NCBI RefSeq assembly: GCF_027942865.1
Contig: NC_134514.1
Coordinates: 132,501 to 196,500, forward strand
Length of the DNA: 64,000 nt
Direction: 5' to 3'
From: Odontesthes bonariensis
Taxonomy: Eukaryota; Chordata; Actinopteri; Atheriniformes; Atherinopsidae
The position numbers were made by a program, and so were the translations under genes. Below the pieces are notes generated by a model that did no database searches, had not been told where the DNA came from, and saw only the letters and a list, made by a program, of their open reading frames with translations. Below, piece after piece: positions 32,935 through 47,100 of the stretch. Numbering within the stretch: position 1 is the first letter of the stretch; each line of letters starts with the position of its first letter.

Positions 32935-32977
32935 TATAAAAGCCTCTCTTTGTTCCTCATGTTTCTGCCTATAAAAG
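32935..32977 (+). promoter_or_regulatory. Duplicated TATA box of the TM4SF19-like gene
   Basis: TATAAAAG occurs at 32935-32942 and again at 32970-32977 within a 35-bp tandem duplication (CTCATGTTTCTGCCTATAAA in each). A possible 5' untranslated exon follows, ending at a GT donor near 33022 (GACTTCAGG|GTGAGT). It would splice to the acceptor TGTTTCAG at 35066, 39 bp before the start codon. TATA spacing predicts starts near 32965 and 33000. An ATG at 33002 would open a short upstream ORF in the spliced leader. Confidence 0.5.
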
Positions 32978-33261
32978 CGTCTGTTTGTTCCTCAGACTGA
33001 GATGAAACTGACAGACTTCAGGGTGAGTGGATTTTTATTTATGGAAACTTGTGATTCACAGTTCAGGGTTTTAACATTTATTTTTGTTTGAATAAGTTCA
33101 TGAAGTTAAAGTTTGGTTTTAAAACTAAATTGTTATTTTTCTTGATTTACTTTGAGCCACAAATAAAAATTGATAGAAAAACATCTTGTATTTATATCTT
33201 AACGGGTTAAATATAAAGTCAGAGAATTCAGACATGGATCAAAAAAGATTTTTGTATGAAT

Positions 33262-33421
33262 ATTTGTATATTTTTTATATATTGTGATTTTTTTGGGGGG
33301 GGCTTTTTTATGCCTTTAATGGATAGACAGTTGGAGAGAGAAACAGGAAGCAGGGAGCAGAGAGATGGGGAAGACATGCAGCAAAGGGCCGTCCGGTGCG
33401 GGACTCGAACATATATTGTGA
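33262..33421 (-). mobile_element. Short interspersed element fragment (minus)
   Basis: TTTATGCCTTTAATGGATAG, GAGAGAAACAGGAAGCAGGG, GGGGAAGACATGCAGCAAAG and GGTGCGGGACTCGAA form a widespread fish repeat. Read on the minus strand, GTTCGAGTCCCGC is a tRNA B-box match, so a tRNA-type SINE in reverse orientation is likely. Confidence 0.55.
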
Positions 33422-33465
33422 TTTTAAATAAAGTATTTTCCTCAGTAAATGTAAACTTAGCTAGT

Positions 33466-34497
33466 TGCACAGTTATCTAGTTGCACAGTTAGCCAGTTGC
33501 AGAGTTAGCTGGTTGCACAGTTATCTAGTTGCAAAGTTAGCTAGTTGCACAGTTAGCTAGTTGCACAGTTAGCTGGTTGCACAGTTGGCTAGTTGCACAG
33601 TTAGCTGGTTGCACAGTTAGTTAGTTAGTTGCACAGTTAGCTGGTTTCACAGTTAGCTGGTTGCACAGTTAGCTGGTTGCACAGTTGGCTGGTTGCACAG
33701 TTAGCTAGTTGCACAGTTAGCTGGTTGCACAGTTATCTAGTTGCAAAGTTAGCTAGTTGCACTGTTAGCTAGTTGCACAGTTAACTAGTTGCACAGTTGG
33801 CTAGTTGCATAGTTAGCTGGTTGCACAGGTAGCTGGTTGCACAGTTAGCTGGTTGCACAGTTGGCTGGTTGCACAGTTAGCTGGTTGCACAGTTAGTTAG
33901 TTAGTTAGTTAGTTGCAAAGTTAGCTAGTTGCACAGTTAACTAGTTGCACACTTAACTAGTTGCACCGTTGGCTAGTTGCACCGTTGGCTAGTTGCATAG
34001 TTAGCTAGTTGCACAGTTAGCTGGTTGCACAGTTAGCTGGTTGCACAGTTGGCTGGTTGCACAGTTAGTTAGTTTCACAGTTAGCTGGTTGCACAGTTAG
34101 CTGGTTGCACAGTTAGTTAGTTGCACAGTTAGCTGGTTGCACAGTTAGTTAGTTGCACAGTTAACTAGTTGCACACTTAACTAGTTGCACCATTGGCTAG
34201 TTGCATAGTTAGCTAGTTGCACAGTTAGCTGGTTGCACAGTTAGTTAGTTGCACAGTTAACTAGTTGCACACTTAACTAGTTGCACCGTTGGCTAGTTGC
34301 ACAGTTAGCTGGTTGCACAGTTGGCTGGTTGCACAGTTAGCTGGTTGCACAGTTAGTTAGTTGCACAGTTAGCTGGTTGCACAGTTAGCTAGTTGCACAG
34401 TTAACTTGTAGCACAATTGGCTAGTTGCATAGTTAGCTGGTTGCACAGTTAGCTGGTTGCACAGTTAGCTGGTTGCACAGTTAGCTGGTTGCACAGG
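33466..34497. repeat. 16-bp minisatellite M in TM4SF19-like 5' intron
   Basis: Tandem GTTAGCTGGTTGCACA and GTTAGCTAGTTGCACA units with GTTGGCTAG, GTTAACTAG and GTTAGTTAG variants, about 64 copies. It lies between the putative first (non-coding) exon and the first coding exon. Confidence 0.94.
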
Positions 34498-35105
34498 GTC
34501 AGGAGCTCCCTGGTCGCCGGGACATTGTTTGTAGCTCGTAGTTTTCCACTTATTGTGGCAAAGCTATATTTTCTTGCTGTTTCTAGGCCTGACGTCCTGT
34601 TGAACAAAGCATGTTTCACAGCTTGTGTTCAGTTTACTTTTACAAAAGCGTTGATCAGAATAAAAGCAAAACTAGTTGTGAGTCATTTCTGTCATTTGTA
34701 GAACGTGAACATGAATCAGTCAGAAGGAGCAGCTGATGTCAGCTGGTCTCAGGACTGAAGAAAGCAGTTTGTTTGGGGAATATAATTATTCTCACTTAGT
34801 TTTAGCCTTTTTCATCTTCCTTCTGCCCCCATTCGTCCTGTTTAGGTCATGGGGGGAGGAGCTTATCCCAGCCTCCTGTAGGCAACAGGCTGGTTGGTCC
34901 AAGAATTAAATCAATCTGGTAACGTGCTATTGATCTGATTCATTAGTTAAATGGTTTTACTTTGTGTTTGTATCCAGCTGTTTGCAGACATGTTGATAAA
35001 GACAATCTATTTGTTGTAAACAGAAACAAAACAAGAATAAACGAGACGGATGTGTTTGTGTTTCAGGTCACAGTTCAGACACATTAACCTTTTCATGCCG
35101 GACAG

Positions 35106-38100
35106 ATGTGTGTGTCAAAGTGTCTGCGATGCGTTGGTGTGTCTCTGGTTCCCATGGCGATCATTTGCATGCTGTCCAACATCCTGCTGCTGCTTCCTGA
35201 GCTAAAGGTCCACTTCCTGTTGGAAGGTCATGTGACCAGAGAAGCCACCTGGGCCACTGGGCTGTGGGGCTCCGGCTTCCTGGTACGTGTGAGCGTGATG
35301 TGTTGTATCACATGTCCGGGTTTGTTTTCCTCTCTGATGCTGAGTCAGACGCAGTGACTCCGAAACATCCCGTTAACTTCCTGTGAAACTTCCTTAAATT
35401 CAAACCGACGTAACATGTTGACCAAAACCACGACGAGTTCCACTGATGTTTGTCTGATTTCAGATTCTACTCGGAGCTCAAAAGTTCATCCGGATCAGCA
35501 ACACAAGAGGCTGCTGTGCATTCAGGAGTCAGGTGATACAGATGTTCTGTCAGGTGTTACAGATGTTCTGTCAGGTGATACAGATGTTCTGTCAGGTGTT
35601 ACACATGTTCTGTCAGGTGATACAGATGTTCTGTCAGGTGTTACAGATGTTCTGTCAGGTGTTACAGGTGTTACAGATGTTCTGTCAGGTGTTACAGATG
35701 TTCTGTCAGGTGATACAGATGTTCTGTCAGGTGTTACACATGTTCTGTCAGGTGATACAGATGTTCTGTCAGGTGTTACAGATGTTCTGTCAGGTGTTAC
35801 AGGTGTTACAGATGTTCTGTCAGGTGTTACAGATGTTATAGATGTTCTGTCAGGTGTTACAGATGTTACAGATGTTCTGTCAGGTGTTACAGGTGTTACA
35901 GATGTTCTGTCAGGTGTTACAGATGTTCTGTCAGGTGTTACAGATGTTCTGTCAGGTGTTACAGATGTTCTTTCAGGTGTTACAGATGTTCTGTCAGCTG
36001 ATACAGGTGTTACAGATGTTCTGTCAGGTGTTACAGATGTTCTGTCAGCTGATACAGATGTTCTGTCAGGTGTTACAGATGTTCTGTCAGGTGTTACAGA
36101 TGTTCTGTCAGCTGTTACAGATGTTCTGTCAGGTGTTACAGACGTTCTGTCAGGTGTTACAGATGTTCTGTCAGCTGTTACAGATGTTCTGTCAGGTGAT
36201 ACAGATGTTCTGTCAGCTGTTACAGATGTTCTGTCAGGTGATACAGATGTTCTGTCAGCTGTTACAGATGTTCTGTCAGCTGTTACAGATGTTCTGTCAG
36301 GTGATACAGATGTTCTGTCAGGTGATACAGATGTTCTGTCAGCTGTTACAGATGTTCTGTCAGGTGATACAGATGTTCTGTCAGCTGTTACAGATGTTCT
36401 GTCAGCTGTTACAGATGTTCTGTCAGGTGATACAGATGTTCTGTCAGGTGATACAGATGTTCTGTCAGCTGTGACAGATGTTCTGTCATGTGTTACAGAT
36501 GTTACAGATGTTCTGTCAGCTGTTACAGATGTTCTGTCAGGTGTTACAGATGTTCTGTCAGGTGTTACAGATGTTCTGTCAGGTGTTACAGATGTTCTGT
36601 CAGCTGTTACAGATGTTCTGTCAGCTGTTACAGATGTTACAGATGTTCTGTCAGGTGTTACAGATGTTCTGTCAGGTGTTACAGGTGTTACAGATGTTCT
36701 GTCAGATGTTACAGATGTTCTGTCAGGTGTTACAGATGTTACAGATGTTCTGTCAGGTGTTACAGATGTTCTGTCAGGTATTACAGATGTTCTGTCAGGT
36801 GTTACAAATGTTCTGTCAGGTGTTACAGGTGTTACAGATGTTCTGTCATCTGTTACAGATGTTCTGTCAGGTGTTACAGATGTTCTGTCAGGTGTTACAG
36901 GTGTTACAGATGTTCTGTCAGATGTTACAGATGTTCTGTCAGGTGTTACAGGTGTTACAGATGTTCTGTCAGGTGTTACAGATGTTCTGTCAGGTGTTAC
37001 AGGTGTTACAGATGTTCTGTCAGGTGTTACAGATGTTCTGTCAGATGTTACAGATGTTCTGTCAGGTGTTACAGGTGTTACAGATGTTCTGTCAGATGTT
37101 ACAGATGTTCTGTCAGGTGTTACAGGTGTTACAGATGTTCTGTCAGGTGTTACAGATGTTCTGTCAGGTGTTACAGATGTTCTGTCAGGTGTTACAGATG
37201 TTCTTTCAGGTGTTACAGATGTTCTGTCAGCTGATACAGGTGTTACAGATGTTCTGTCAGGTGTTACAGATGTTCTGTCAGCTGATACAGATGTTCTGTC
37301 AGGTGTTACAGATGTTCTGTCAGGTGTTACAGATGTTCTGTCAGCTGTTACAGATGTTCTGTCAGCTGTTACAGATGTTCTGTCAGGTGTTACAGACGTT
37401 CTGTCAGGTGTTACAGATGTTCTGTCAGCTGTTACAGATATTCTGTCAGCTGTTACAGGTGTTACAGATGTTCTGTCAGCTGTTACAGATGTTCTGTCAG
37501 GTGTTACAGATGTTCTGTCACGTGTTACAGGTGTTCTGTCAGGTGTTACAGATGTTACAGATGTTCTGTCAGGTGTTACAGATGTTACAGATGTTCTGTC
37601 AGGTGTTACAGATGTTCTCTCAGGTGTTACAGATGTTCTGTCAGCTGTTACAGATGTTCTGTCAGGTGTTACAGATGTTACAGATGTTCTGTCAGATGTT
37701 ACAGATGTTCTCTCAGGTGTTACAGGTGTAACAGATGTTCTGTCAGGTGTTACAGATGTTCTGTCAGGTGTTACAGATGTTCTGTCAGGTGTTACAGGTG
37801 TTACAGATGTTCTGTCAGATGTTACAGATGTTCTGTCAGGTGTTACAGGTGTAACAGATGTTCTGTCAGGTGTTACAGATGTTCTGTCAGATGTTACAGG
37901 TGTTACAGATGTTCTGTCAGGTGTTACAGATGTTCTGTCAGGTGTTACAGGTGTTACAGATGTTCTGTCAGGTGTTACAGGTGTTACAGATGTTCTGTCA
38001 GGTGTTACAGGTGTTATAGATGTTCTCTCTCTACATCCAGATGTTGTGCCAGGTGTTGTACTCCTGTTTGGGGATGCTGGCTGCAGGCAGCTGCTTCCTG

Positions 38101-41100
38101 GTCAGCGCCACAGGTCTTTCCCAGGGTCCTCTCTGTCTGTACAACAGCTCCAGCGGTCCGACCTGGGGGGTCCCGCTGCAGCCCCTCCCTGATCAGTGAG
38201 ACCTGATGTTTCTTCCTCGTCCTCTTTGTCTCACATTCCCTCATCTTCATTGCTTAATCTTCAATGAACCCGTCTAATCTTTAATGAACTCGTCTAATCT
38301 TCAGTGAACTCGTCTAATCTTCAGTGAACTCGTCTAATCTTCAGTGAACTCGTCTAATCTTCAATGAACTCGTCTAATCTTCAGTGAACTCGTCTAATCT
38401 TCAGTGAACTCGTCTAATCTTCAATGAACTCGTCTAATCTTCAGTGAACTCGTCTAACCTTCAATGAACTCGTCTAATCTTCAATGAACTCGTCTAATCT
38501 TCAGTGAACTCGTCTAATCTTTAATGAACTCGTCTAATTAGCAGTGAACTCGTCTAATCTTCAGTGAACTCGTCTAATCTTCAGTGAACTCGTCTAATCT
38601 TCAATGAACCCGTCTAATCTTCAGTGAACTCGTCTAATCTTCAGTGAACTCGTCTAATCTTCAGTGAACTCGTCTAATCTTCAATGAACTCGTCTAATCT
38701 TCAGTGAACTCGTCTAATCTTCAATGAACTCGTCTAATCTTCAGTGAACTCGTCTAATCTTCAATGAACTCGTCTAATCTTCAGTGAACTCGTCTAATCT
38801 TCAGTGAACTCGTCTAATCTTCAGTGAACTCGTCTAATCTTCAATGAACTCGTCTAATCTTCAATGAACTCGTCTAATCTTCAATGAACTCGTCTAATCT
38901 TCAATGAACTCGTCTAATCTTCAATGAACTCGTCTAATCTTCAGTGAACTCGTCTAATCTTCAATGAACTCGTCTAATCTTCAGTGAACTCGTCTAATCT
39001 TCAGTGAACTCGTCTAATCTTCAATGAACTCGTCTAATCTTCAGTGAACTCGTCTAATCTTCAGTGAACTCGTCTAATCTTCAGTGAACTCGTCTAATCT
39101 TCAATGAACTCGTCTAATCTTCAATGAACTCGTCTAATCTTCAGTGAACTCGTCTAATCTTTAATGAACTCGTCTAATTAGCAGTGAACTCGTCTAATCT
39201 TTAATGAACTCGTCTAATTAGCAGTGAACTCGTCTAATCTTCAGTGAACTCGTCTAATCTTCAGTGAACTCGTCTAATCTTCAGTGAACTCGTCTAATCT
39301 TCAATGAACTCGTCTAATCTTCAATGAACTCGTCTAATCTTCAGTGAACTCGTCTAATCTTTAATGAACTCGTCTAATTAGCAGTGAACTCGTCTAATCT
39401 TCAGTGAACTCGTCTAATCTTCAGTGAACTCGTCTAATCTTTAATGAACTCGTCTAATCTTCAATGAACTCGTCTAATCTTCAGTGAACTCGTCTAATCT
39501 TCAATGAACTCGTCTAATCTTCAATGAACTCGTCTAATCTTCAATGAACTCGTCTAATCTTCAGTGAACTCGTCTAATCTTCAATGAACTCGTCTAATCT
39601 TCAATGAACTCGTCTAATCTTTAATGAACTCGTCTAATCTTCAATGAACTCGTCTAATCTTCAGTGAACTCGTCTAATCTTTAATGAACTCGTCTAATCT
39701 TCAATGAACTCGTCTAATCTTCAGTGAACTCGTCTAATCTTCAGTGAACTCGTCTAATCTTCAATGAACTCGTCTAATCTTCCGTGAACTCGTCTAATCT
39801 TCAGTGAACTCGTCTAATCTTCAATGAACTCGTCTAATCTTTAATGAACCCGTCTAATCTTCAGTGAACTCGTCTAATCTTCAGTGAACTTGTCTAATCT
39901 TTAATGAACTCGTCTAATCTTCAGTGAACTCGTCTAATCTTTAATGAACTCGTCTAATTAGCAGTGAACTCGTCTAATCTTCAGTGAACTCGTCTAATCT
40001 TCAATGAACTCGTCTAATCTTTAATGAACCCGTCTAATCTTCAGTGAACTCGTCTAATCTTCAGTGAACTCGTCTAATCTTCAGTGAACTCGTCTAATCT
40101 TCAATGAACTCGTCTAATCTTCAGTGAACTCGTCTAATCTTCAGTGAACTCGTCTAATCTTCAATGAACTCGTCTAATCTTCAATGAACTCGTCTAATCT
40201 TCAATGAACTCGTCTAATCTTAAGTGAACTCGTCTAATCTTCAATGAACTCGTCTAATCTTCAGTGAACTCGTCTAATCTTCAGTGAACTCGTCTAATCT
40301 TCAGTGAACTCGTCTAATCTTCAGTGAACTCGTCTAATCTTCAGTGAACTTGTCTAATCTTTAATGAACTCGTCTAATCTTAAATTAACTCGTCTAATCT
40401 TCAGTGAACTCGTCTAATCTTCAATGAACTCGTCTAATCTTCAATGAACTCGTCTAATCTTCAATTAACTCGTCTAATCTTCAGTGAACTCGTCTAATCT
40501 TCAGTGAACTCGTCTAATCTTCAATTAACTCGTCTAATCTTCAGTGAACTCGTCTAATCTTCAGTGAACTCGTCTAATCTTCAATTAACTCGTCTAACCT
40601 TCAATGAACTCGTCTAATCTTCAATTAACTCGTCTAATCTTCAGTGAACTCGTCTAATCTTCAGTGAACTCGTCTAATCTTCAGTGAACTTGTCTAATCT
40701 TCAGTGAACTCGTCTAATCTTCAGTGAACTCGTCTAATCTTTAATGAACTCGTCTAATTAGCAGTGAACTCGTCTAATCTTCAGTGAACTCGTCTAATCT
40801 TCAATGAACTCGTCTAATCTTTAATGAACCCGTCTAATCTTCAGTGAACTCGTCTAATCTTCAGTGAACTAGTCTAATCTTCAATGAACTCGTCTAATCT
40901 TCAGTGAACTCGTCTAATCTTCAGTGAACTCGTCTAATCTTCAATGAACTCGTCTAATCTTCAATGAACTCGTCTAATCTTCAATGAACTCGTCTAATCT
41001 TCAATGAACTCGTCTAATCTTCAATGAACTCGTCTAATCTTCAGTGAACTCGTCTAATCTTCAATGAACTCGTCTAATCTTCAATGAACTCGTCTAATCT

Positions 41101-44100
41101 TCAATGAACTCGTCTAATCTTAAGTGAACTCGTCTAATCTTCAATGAACTCGTCTAATCTTCAGTGAACTCGTCTAATCTTCAGTGAACTCGTCTAATCT
41201 TCAGTGAACTCGTCTAATCTTCAATGAACTCGTCTAATCTTCAGTGAACTCGTCTAATCTTCAGTGAACTCGTCTAATCTTCAGTGAACTCGTCTAATCT
41301 TCGGTGAACTCGTCTAATCTTCAGTGAACTCGTCTAATCTTCAGTGAACTCGTCTAATCTTTAATGAACTCGTCTAATCTTAAATTTACTCGTCTAATCT
41401 TCAGTGAACTCGTCTAACCTTCAATGAACTCGTCTAATCTTCAATGAACTCGTCTAATCTTCAATTAACTCGTCTAATCTTCAGTGAACTCGTCTAATCT
41501 TCAGTGAACTCGTCTAATCTTCAATTAACTCGTCTAATCTTCAGTGAACTCGTCTAATCTTCAGTGAACTCGTCTAATCTTCAATGAACTCGTCTAACCT
41601 TCAATGAACTCGTCTAATCTTCAATTAACTCGTCTAATCTTCAGTGAACTCGTCTAATCTTCAGTGAACTCGTCTAATCTTCAATTAACTCGTCTAATCT
41701 TCAGTGAACTCGTCTAATCTTCAGTGAACTCGTCTAATCTTCAGTGAACTCGTCTAATCTTCAATGAACTCGTCTAATCTTCAGTGAACTCGTCTAATCT
41801 TCAGTGAACTCGTCTAATCTTCAGTGAACTCGTCTAATCTTCAGTGAACTCGTCTAATCTTCAATGAACTCGTCTAACCTTCAGTGAACTCGTCTAACCT
41901 TCAATGAACTCGTCTAATCTTCAATGAACTCGTCTAACCTTCAATGAACTCGTCTAATCTTCAATGAACTCGTCTAATCTTCAGTGAACTCGTCTAATCT
42001 TCAGTGAACTCGTCTAATCTTCAATGAACTCGTCTAATCTTCAGTGAACTCGTCTAATCTTCAATGAACTCGTCTAATCTTCAGTGAACTCGTCTAATCT
42101 TCAGTGAACTCGTCTAATCTTCAATGAACTCGTCTAATCTTCAATGAACTCGTCTAATCTTAAATTAACTCGTCTAATCTTCAGTGAACTCGTCTAATCT
42201 TCAATGAACTCGTCTAATCTTCAGTGAACTCGTCTAATCTTCAGTGAACTCGTCTAATCTTCAGTGAACTCGTCTAATCTTCAGTGAACTCGTCTAATCT
42301 TCAATGAACTCGTCTAATCTTCAGTGAACTCGTCTAATCTTCAATGAACTCGTCTAATCTTAAATTAACTCGTCTAATCTTCAGTGAACTCGTCTAATCT
42401 TCAATGAACTCGTCTAATCTTCAGTGAACTCGTCTAATCTTCATTGAACTCGTCTAATCTTCAGTGAACTCGTCTAATCTTCAATGAACTCGTCTAATCT
42501 TCAGTGAACTCGTCTAATCTTCAATGAACTCGTCTAACCTTCAATGAACTCGTCTAATCTTCAATGAACTCGTCTAATCTTCGGTGAACTCGTCTAATCT
42601 TCGGTGAACTCGTCTAATCTTCAGTGAACTCGTCTAATCTTCAGTGAACTCGTCTAACCTTCAATGAACTCGTCTAACCTTCAATGAACTCGTCTAATCT
42701 TCAATGAACTCGTCTAATCTTCAGTGAACTCGTCTAATCTTCGGTGAACTCGTCTAATCTTCTGTGAACTCGTCTAACCTTAAATGAACTCGTCTAATCT
42801 TCAATGAACTCGTCTAATCTTCAGTGAACTTGTCTAATCTTCAATGAACTCGTCTAATCTTCAATGAACTCGTCTAATCTTCAATGAACTCGTCTAATCT
42901 TCAGTGAACTCGTCTAATCTTAAATTAACTCGTCTAATCTTCAATGAACTCGTCTAATCTTCAGTGAACTCGTCTTATCTTCAGTGAACTCGTCTAATCT
43001 TCGGTGAACTCGTCTAATCTTCGGTGAACTCGTCTAACCTTAAATGAACTCGTCTAATCTTCAATGAACTCGTCTAATCTTCAGTGAACTCGTCTAATCT
43101 TCAATGAACTCGTCTAATCTTTAATGAACCCGTCTAATCTTCAGTGAACTCGTCTAATCTTCAGTGAACTCGTCTAATCTTCAGTGAACTTGTCTAATCT
43201 TTAATGAACTCGTCTAATCTTCAGTGAACTCGTCTAATCTTTAATGAACTCGTCTAATTAGCAGTGAACTCGTCTAATCTTCAGTGAACTCGTCTAATCT
43301 TCAATGAACTCGTCTAATCTTTAATGAACCCGTCTAATCTTCAGTGAACTCGTCTAATCTTCAGTGAACTAGTCTAATCTTAAATTAACTCGTCTAATCT
43401 TCAGTGAACTCGTCTAATCTTCAATGAACTCGTCTAATCTTCAGTGAACTCGTCTAATCTTCAGTGAACTCGTCTAATCTTCAATGAACTCGTCTAATCT
43501 TCAGTGAACTCGTCTAATCTTCAATGAACTCGTCTAATCTTCAATGAACTCGTCTAATCTTCAATGAACTCGTCTAATCTTAAGTGAACTCGTCTAATCT
43601 TCAATGAACTCGTCTAATCTTCAGTGAACTCGTCTAATCTTCAGTGAACTCGTCTAATCTTCAGTGAACTCGTCTAATCTTCAATGAACTCGTCTAATCT
43701 TCAGTGAACTCGTCTAATCTTCAGTGAACTCGTCTAATCTTCAGTGAACTCGTCTAATCTTCGGTGAACTCGTCTAATCTTCAGTGAACTCGTCTAATCT
43801 TCAGTGAACTCGTCTAATCTTTAATGAACTCGTCTAATCTTAAATTTACTCGTCTAATCTTCAGTGAACTCGTCTAACCTTCAATGAACTCGTCTAATCT
43901 TCAATGAACTCGTCTAATCTTCAATTAACTCGTCTAATCTTCAGTGAACTCGTCTAATCTTCAGTGAACTCGTCTAATCTTCAATTAACTCGTCTAATCT
44001 TCAGTGAACTCGTCTAATCTTCAGTGAACTCGTCTAATCTTCAATGAACTCGTCTAACCTTCAATGAACTCGTCTAATCTTCAATTAACTCGTCTAATCT

Positions 44101-47100
44101 TCAGTGAACTCGTCTAATCTTCAGTGAACTCGTCTAATCTTCAATTAACTCGTCTAATCTTCAGTGAACTCGTCTAATCTTCAGTGAACTCGTCTAATCT
44201 TCAGTGAACTCGTCTAATCTTCAATGAACTCGTCTAATCTTCAGTGAACTCGTCTAATCTTCAGTGAACTCGTCTAATCTTCAATGAACTCGTCTAATCT
44301 TCAGTGAACTCGTCTAATCTTCAGTGAACTCGTCTAACCTTCAGTGAACTCGTCTAACCTCCAATGAACTCGTCTAATCTTCAATGAACTCGTCTAACCT
44401 TCAATGAACTCGTCTAACCTTCAATGAACTCGTCTAATCTTCAATGAACTCGTCTAATCTTCAGTGAACTCGTCTAATCTTCAGTGAACTCGTCTAATCT
44501 TCAATGAACTCGTCTAATCTTCAGTGAACTCGTCTAATCTTCAATGAACTCGTCTAATCTTCAGTGAACTCGTCTAATCTTCAGTGAACTCGTCTAATCT
44601 TCAGTGAACTCGTCTAATCTTCATTGAACTCCTCTAATCTTCAGTGAACTCCTCTAATCTTCAATGAACTCGTCTAATCTTCAGTGAACTCGTCTAATCT
44701 TCAATGAACTCGTCTAACCTTCAATGAACTCGTCTAACCTTCAATGAACTCGTCTAATCTTCAATGAACTCGTCTAATCTTCAGTGAACTCGTCTAATCT
44801 TCAATGAACTCGTCTAATCTTAAATTAACTCGTCTAATCTTCAGTGAACTCGTCTAATCTTCGGTGAACTCGTCTAATCTTCAGTGAACTCGTCTAATCT
44901 TCAGTGAACTCGTCTAATATTAAATTAACTCGTCTAATCTTCAGTGAACTCGTCTAATCTTCAGTGAACTCGTCTAATCTTCAATTAACTCGTCTAATCT
45001 TCAGTGAACTCGTCTAATCTTCAGTGAACTCGTCTAATCTTCAGTGAACTCGTCTAATCTTCAATGAACTCGTCTAATCTTCAGTGAACTCGTCTAATCT
45101 TCAGTGAACTCGTCTAATCTTCAATGAACTCGTCTAATCTTCAGTGAACTCGTCTAATCTTCAATGAACTCGTCTAATCTTCAGTGAACTCGTCTAACCT
45201 TCAATGAACTCGTCTAATCTTCAATGAACTCGTCTAACCTTCAATGAACTCGTCTAACCTTCAATGAACTCGTCTAATCTTCAATGAACTCGTCTAATCT
45301 TCAGTGAACTCGTCTAATCTTCAGTGAACTCGTCTAATCTTCAATGAACTCGTCTAATCTTCAGTGAACTCGTCTAATCTTCAATGAACTCGTCTAATCT
45401 TCAGTGAACTCGTCTAATCTTCAGTGAACTCGTCTAATCTTCAATGAACTCGTCTAATCTTCAGTGAACTCGTCTAATCTTCATTGAACTCCTCTAATCT
45501 TCAGTGAACTCCTCTAATCTTCAATGAACTCGTCTAATCTTCAGTGAACTCGTCTAATCTTCAATGAACTCGTCTAACCTTCAATGAACTCGTCTAACCT
45601 TCAATGAACTCGTCTAATCTTCAATGAACTCGTCTAATCTTCAGTGAACTCGTCTAATCTTCAATGAACTCGTCTAATCTTAAATTAACTCGTCTAATCT
45701 TCAGTGAACTCGTCTAATCTTCGGTGAACTCGTCTAATCTTCAGTGAACTCGTCTAATCTTCAGTGAACTCGTCTAATCTTAAATTAACTCGTCTAATCT
45801 TAAGTGAACTCGTCTAATCTTCAATGAACTCGTCTAATCTTCAGTGAACTCGTCTAATCTTTAATGAACTCGTCTAATCTTAAATTAACTCGTCTAATCT
45901 TAAGTGAACTCGTCTAATCTTCAATGAACTCGTCTAATCTTCAATGAACTCGTCTAATCTTCAGTGAACTCGTCTAATCTTCATTGAACTCCTCTAATCT
46001 TCAGTGAACTCCTCTAATCTTCAATGAACTCGTCTAATCTTCAGTGAACTCGTCTAACCTTCAATGAACTCGTCTAATCTTCAATGAACTCGTCTAATCT
46101 TCAGTGAACTCGTCTAATCTTCAGTGAACTCGTCTAATCTTCAGTGAACTCGTCTAATCTTCAGTGAACTCGTCTAACCTTCAATGAACTCGTCTAACCT
46201 TCAATGAACTCGTCTAACCTTCAATGAACTCGTCTAATCTTCAGTGAACTCGTCTAATCTTAAATTAACTCGTCTAATCTTCAGTGAACTCGTCTAATCT
46301 TCAATGAACTCGTCTAATCTTTAATGAACCCGTCTAATCTTCAGTGAACTCGTCTAATCTTCAGTGAACTAGTCTAATCTTAAATTAACTCGTCTAATCT
46401 TCAGTGAACTCGTCTAATCTTCAATGAACTCGTCTAATCTTCAGTGAACTCGTCTAATCTTCAGTGAACTCGTCTAATCTTCAATGAACTCGTCTAATCT
46501 TCAGTGAACTCGTCTAATCTTCAATGAACTCGTCTAATCTTCAATGAACTCGTCTAATCTTCAATGAACTCGTCTAATCTTAAGTGAACTCGTCTAATCT
46601 TCAATGAACTCGTCTAATCTTCAGTGAACTCGTCTAATCTTCAGTGAACTCGTCTAATCTTCAGTGAACTCGTCTAATCTTCAATGAACTCGTCTAATCT
46701 TCAGTGAACTCGTCTAATCTTCAGTGAACTCGTCTAATCTTCAGTGAACTCGTCTAATCTTCGGTGAACTCGTCTAATCTTCAGTGAACTCGTCTAATCT
46801 TCAGTGAACTCGTCTAATCTTTAATGAACTCGTCTAATCTTAAATTTACTCGTCTAATCTTCAGTGAACTCGTCTAACCTTCAATGAACTCGTCTAATCT
46901 TCAATGAACTCGTCTAATCTTCAATTAACTCGTCTAATCTTCAGTGAACTCGTCTAATCTTCAGTGAACTCGTCTAATCTTCAATTAACTCGTCTAATCT
47001 TCAGTGAACTCGTCTAATCTTCAGTGAACTCGTCTAATCTTCAATGAACTCGTCTAACCTTCAATGAACTCGTCTAATCTTCAATTAACTCGTCTAATCT

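Noticed and set aside
35415..38192. 925-codon plus-strand ORF (VTDVLSG repeats)
   Set aside because: Runs through the intron 2 array in a frame different from the flanking TM4SF19-like exons; repeat artefact.
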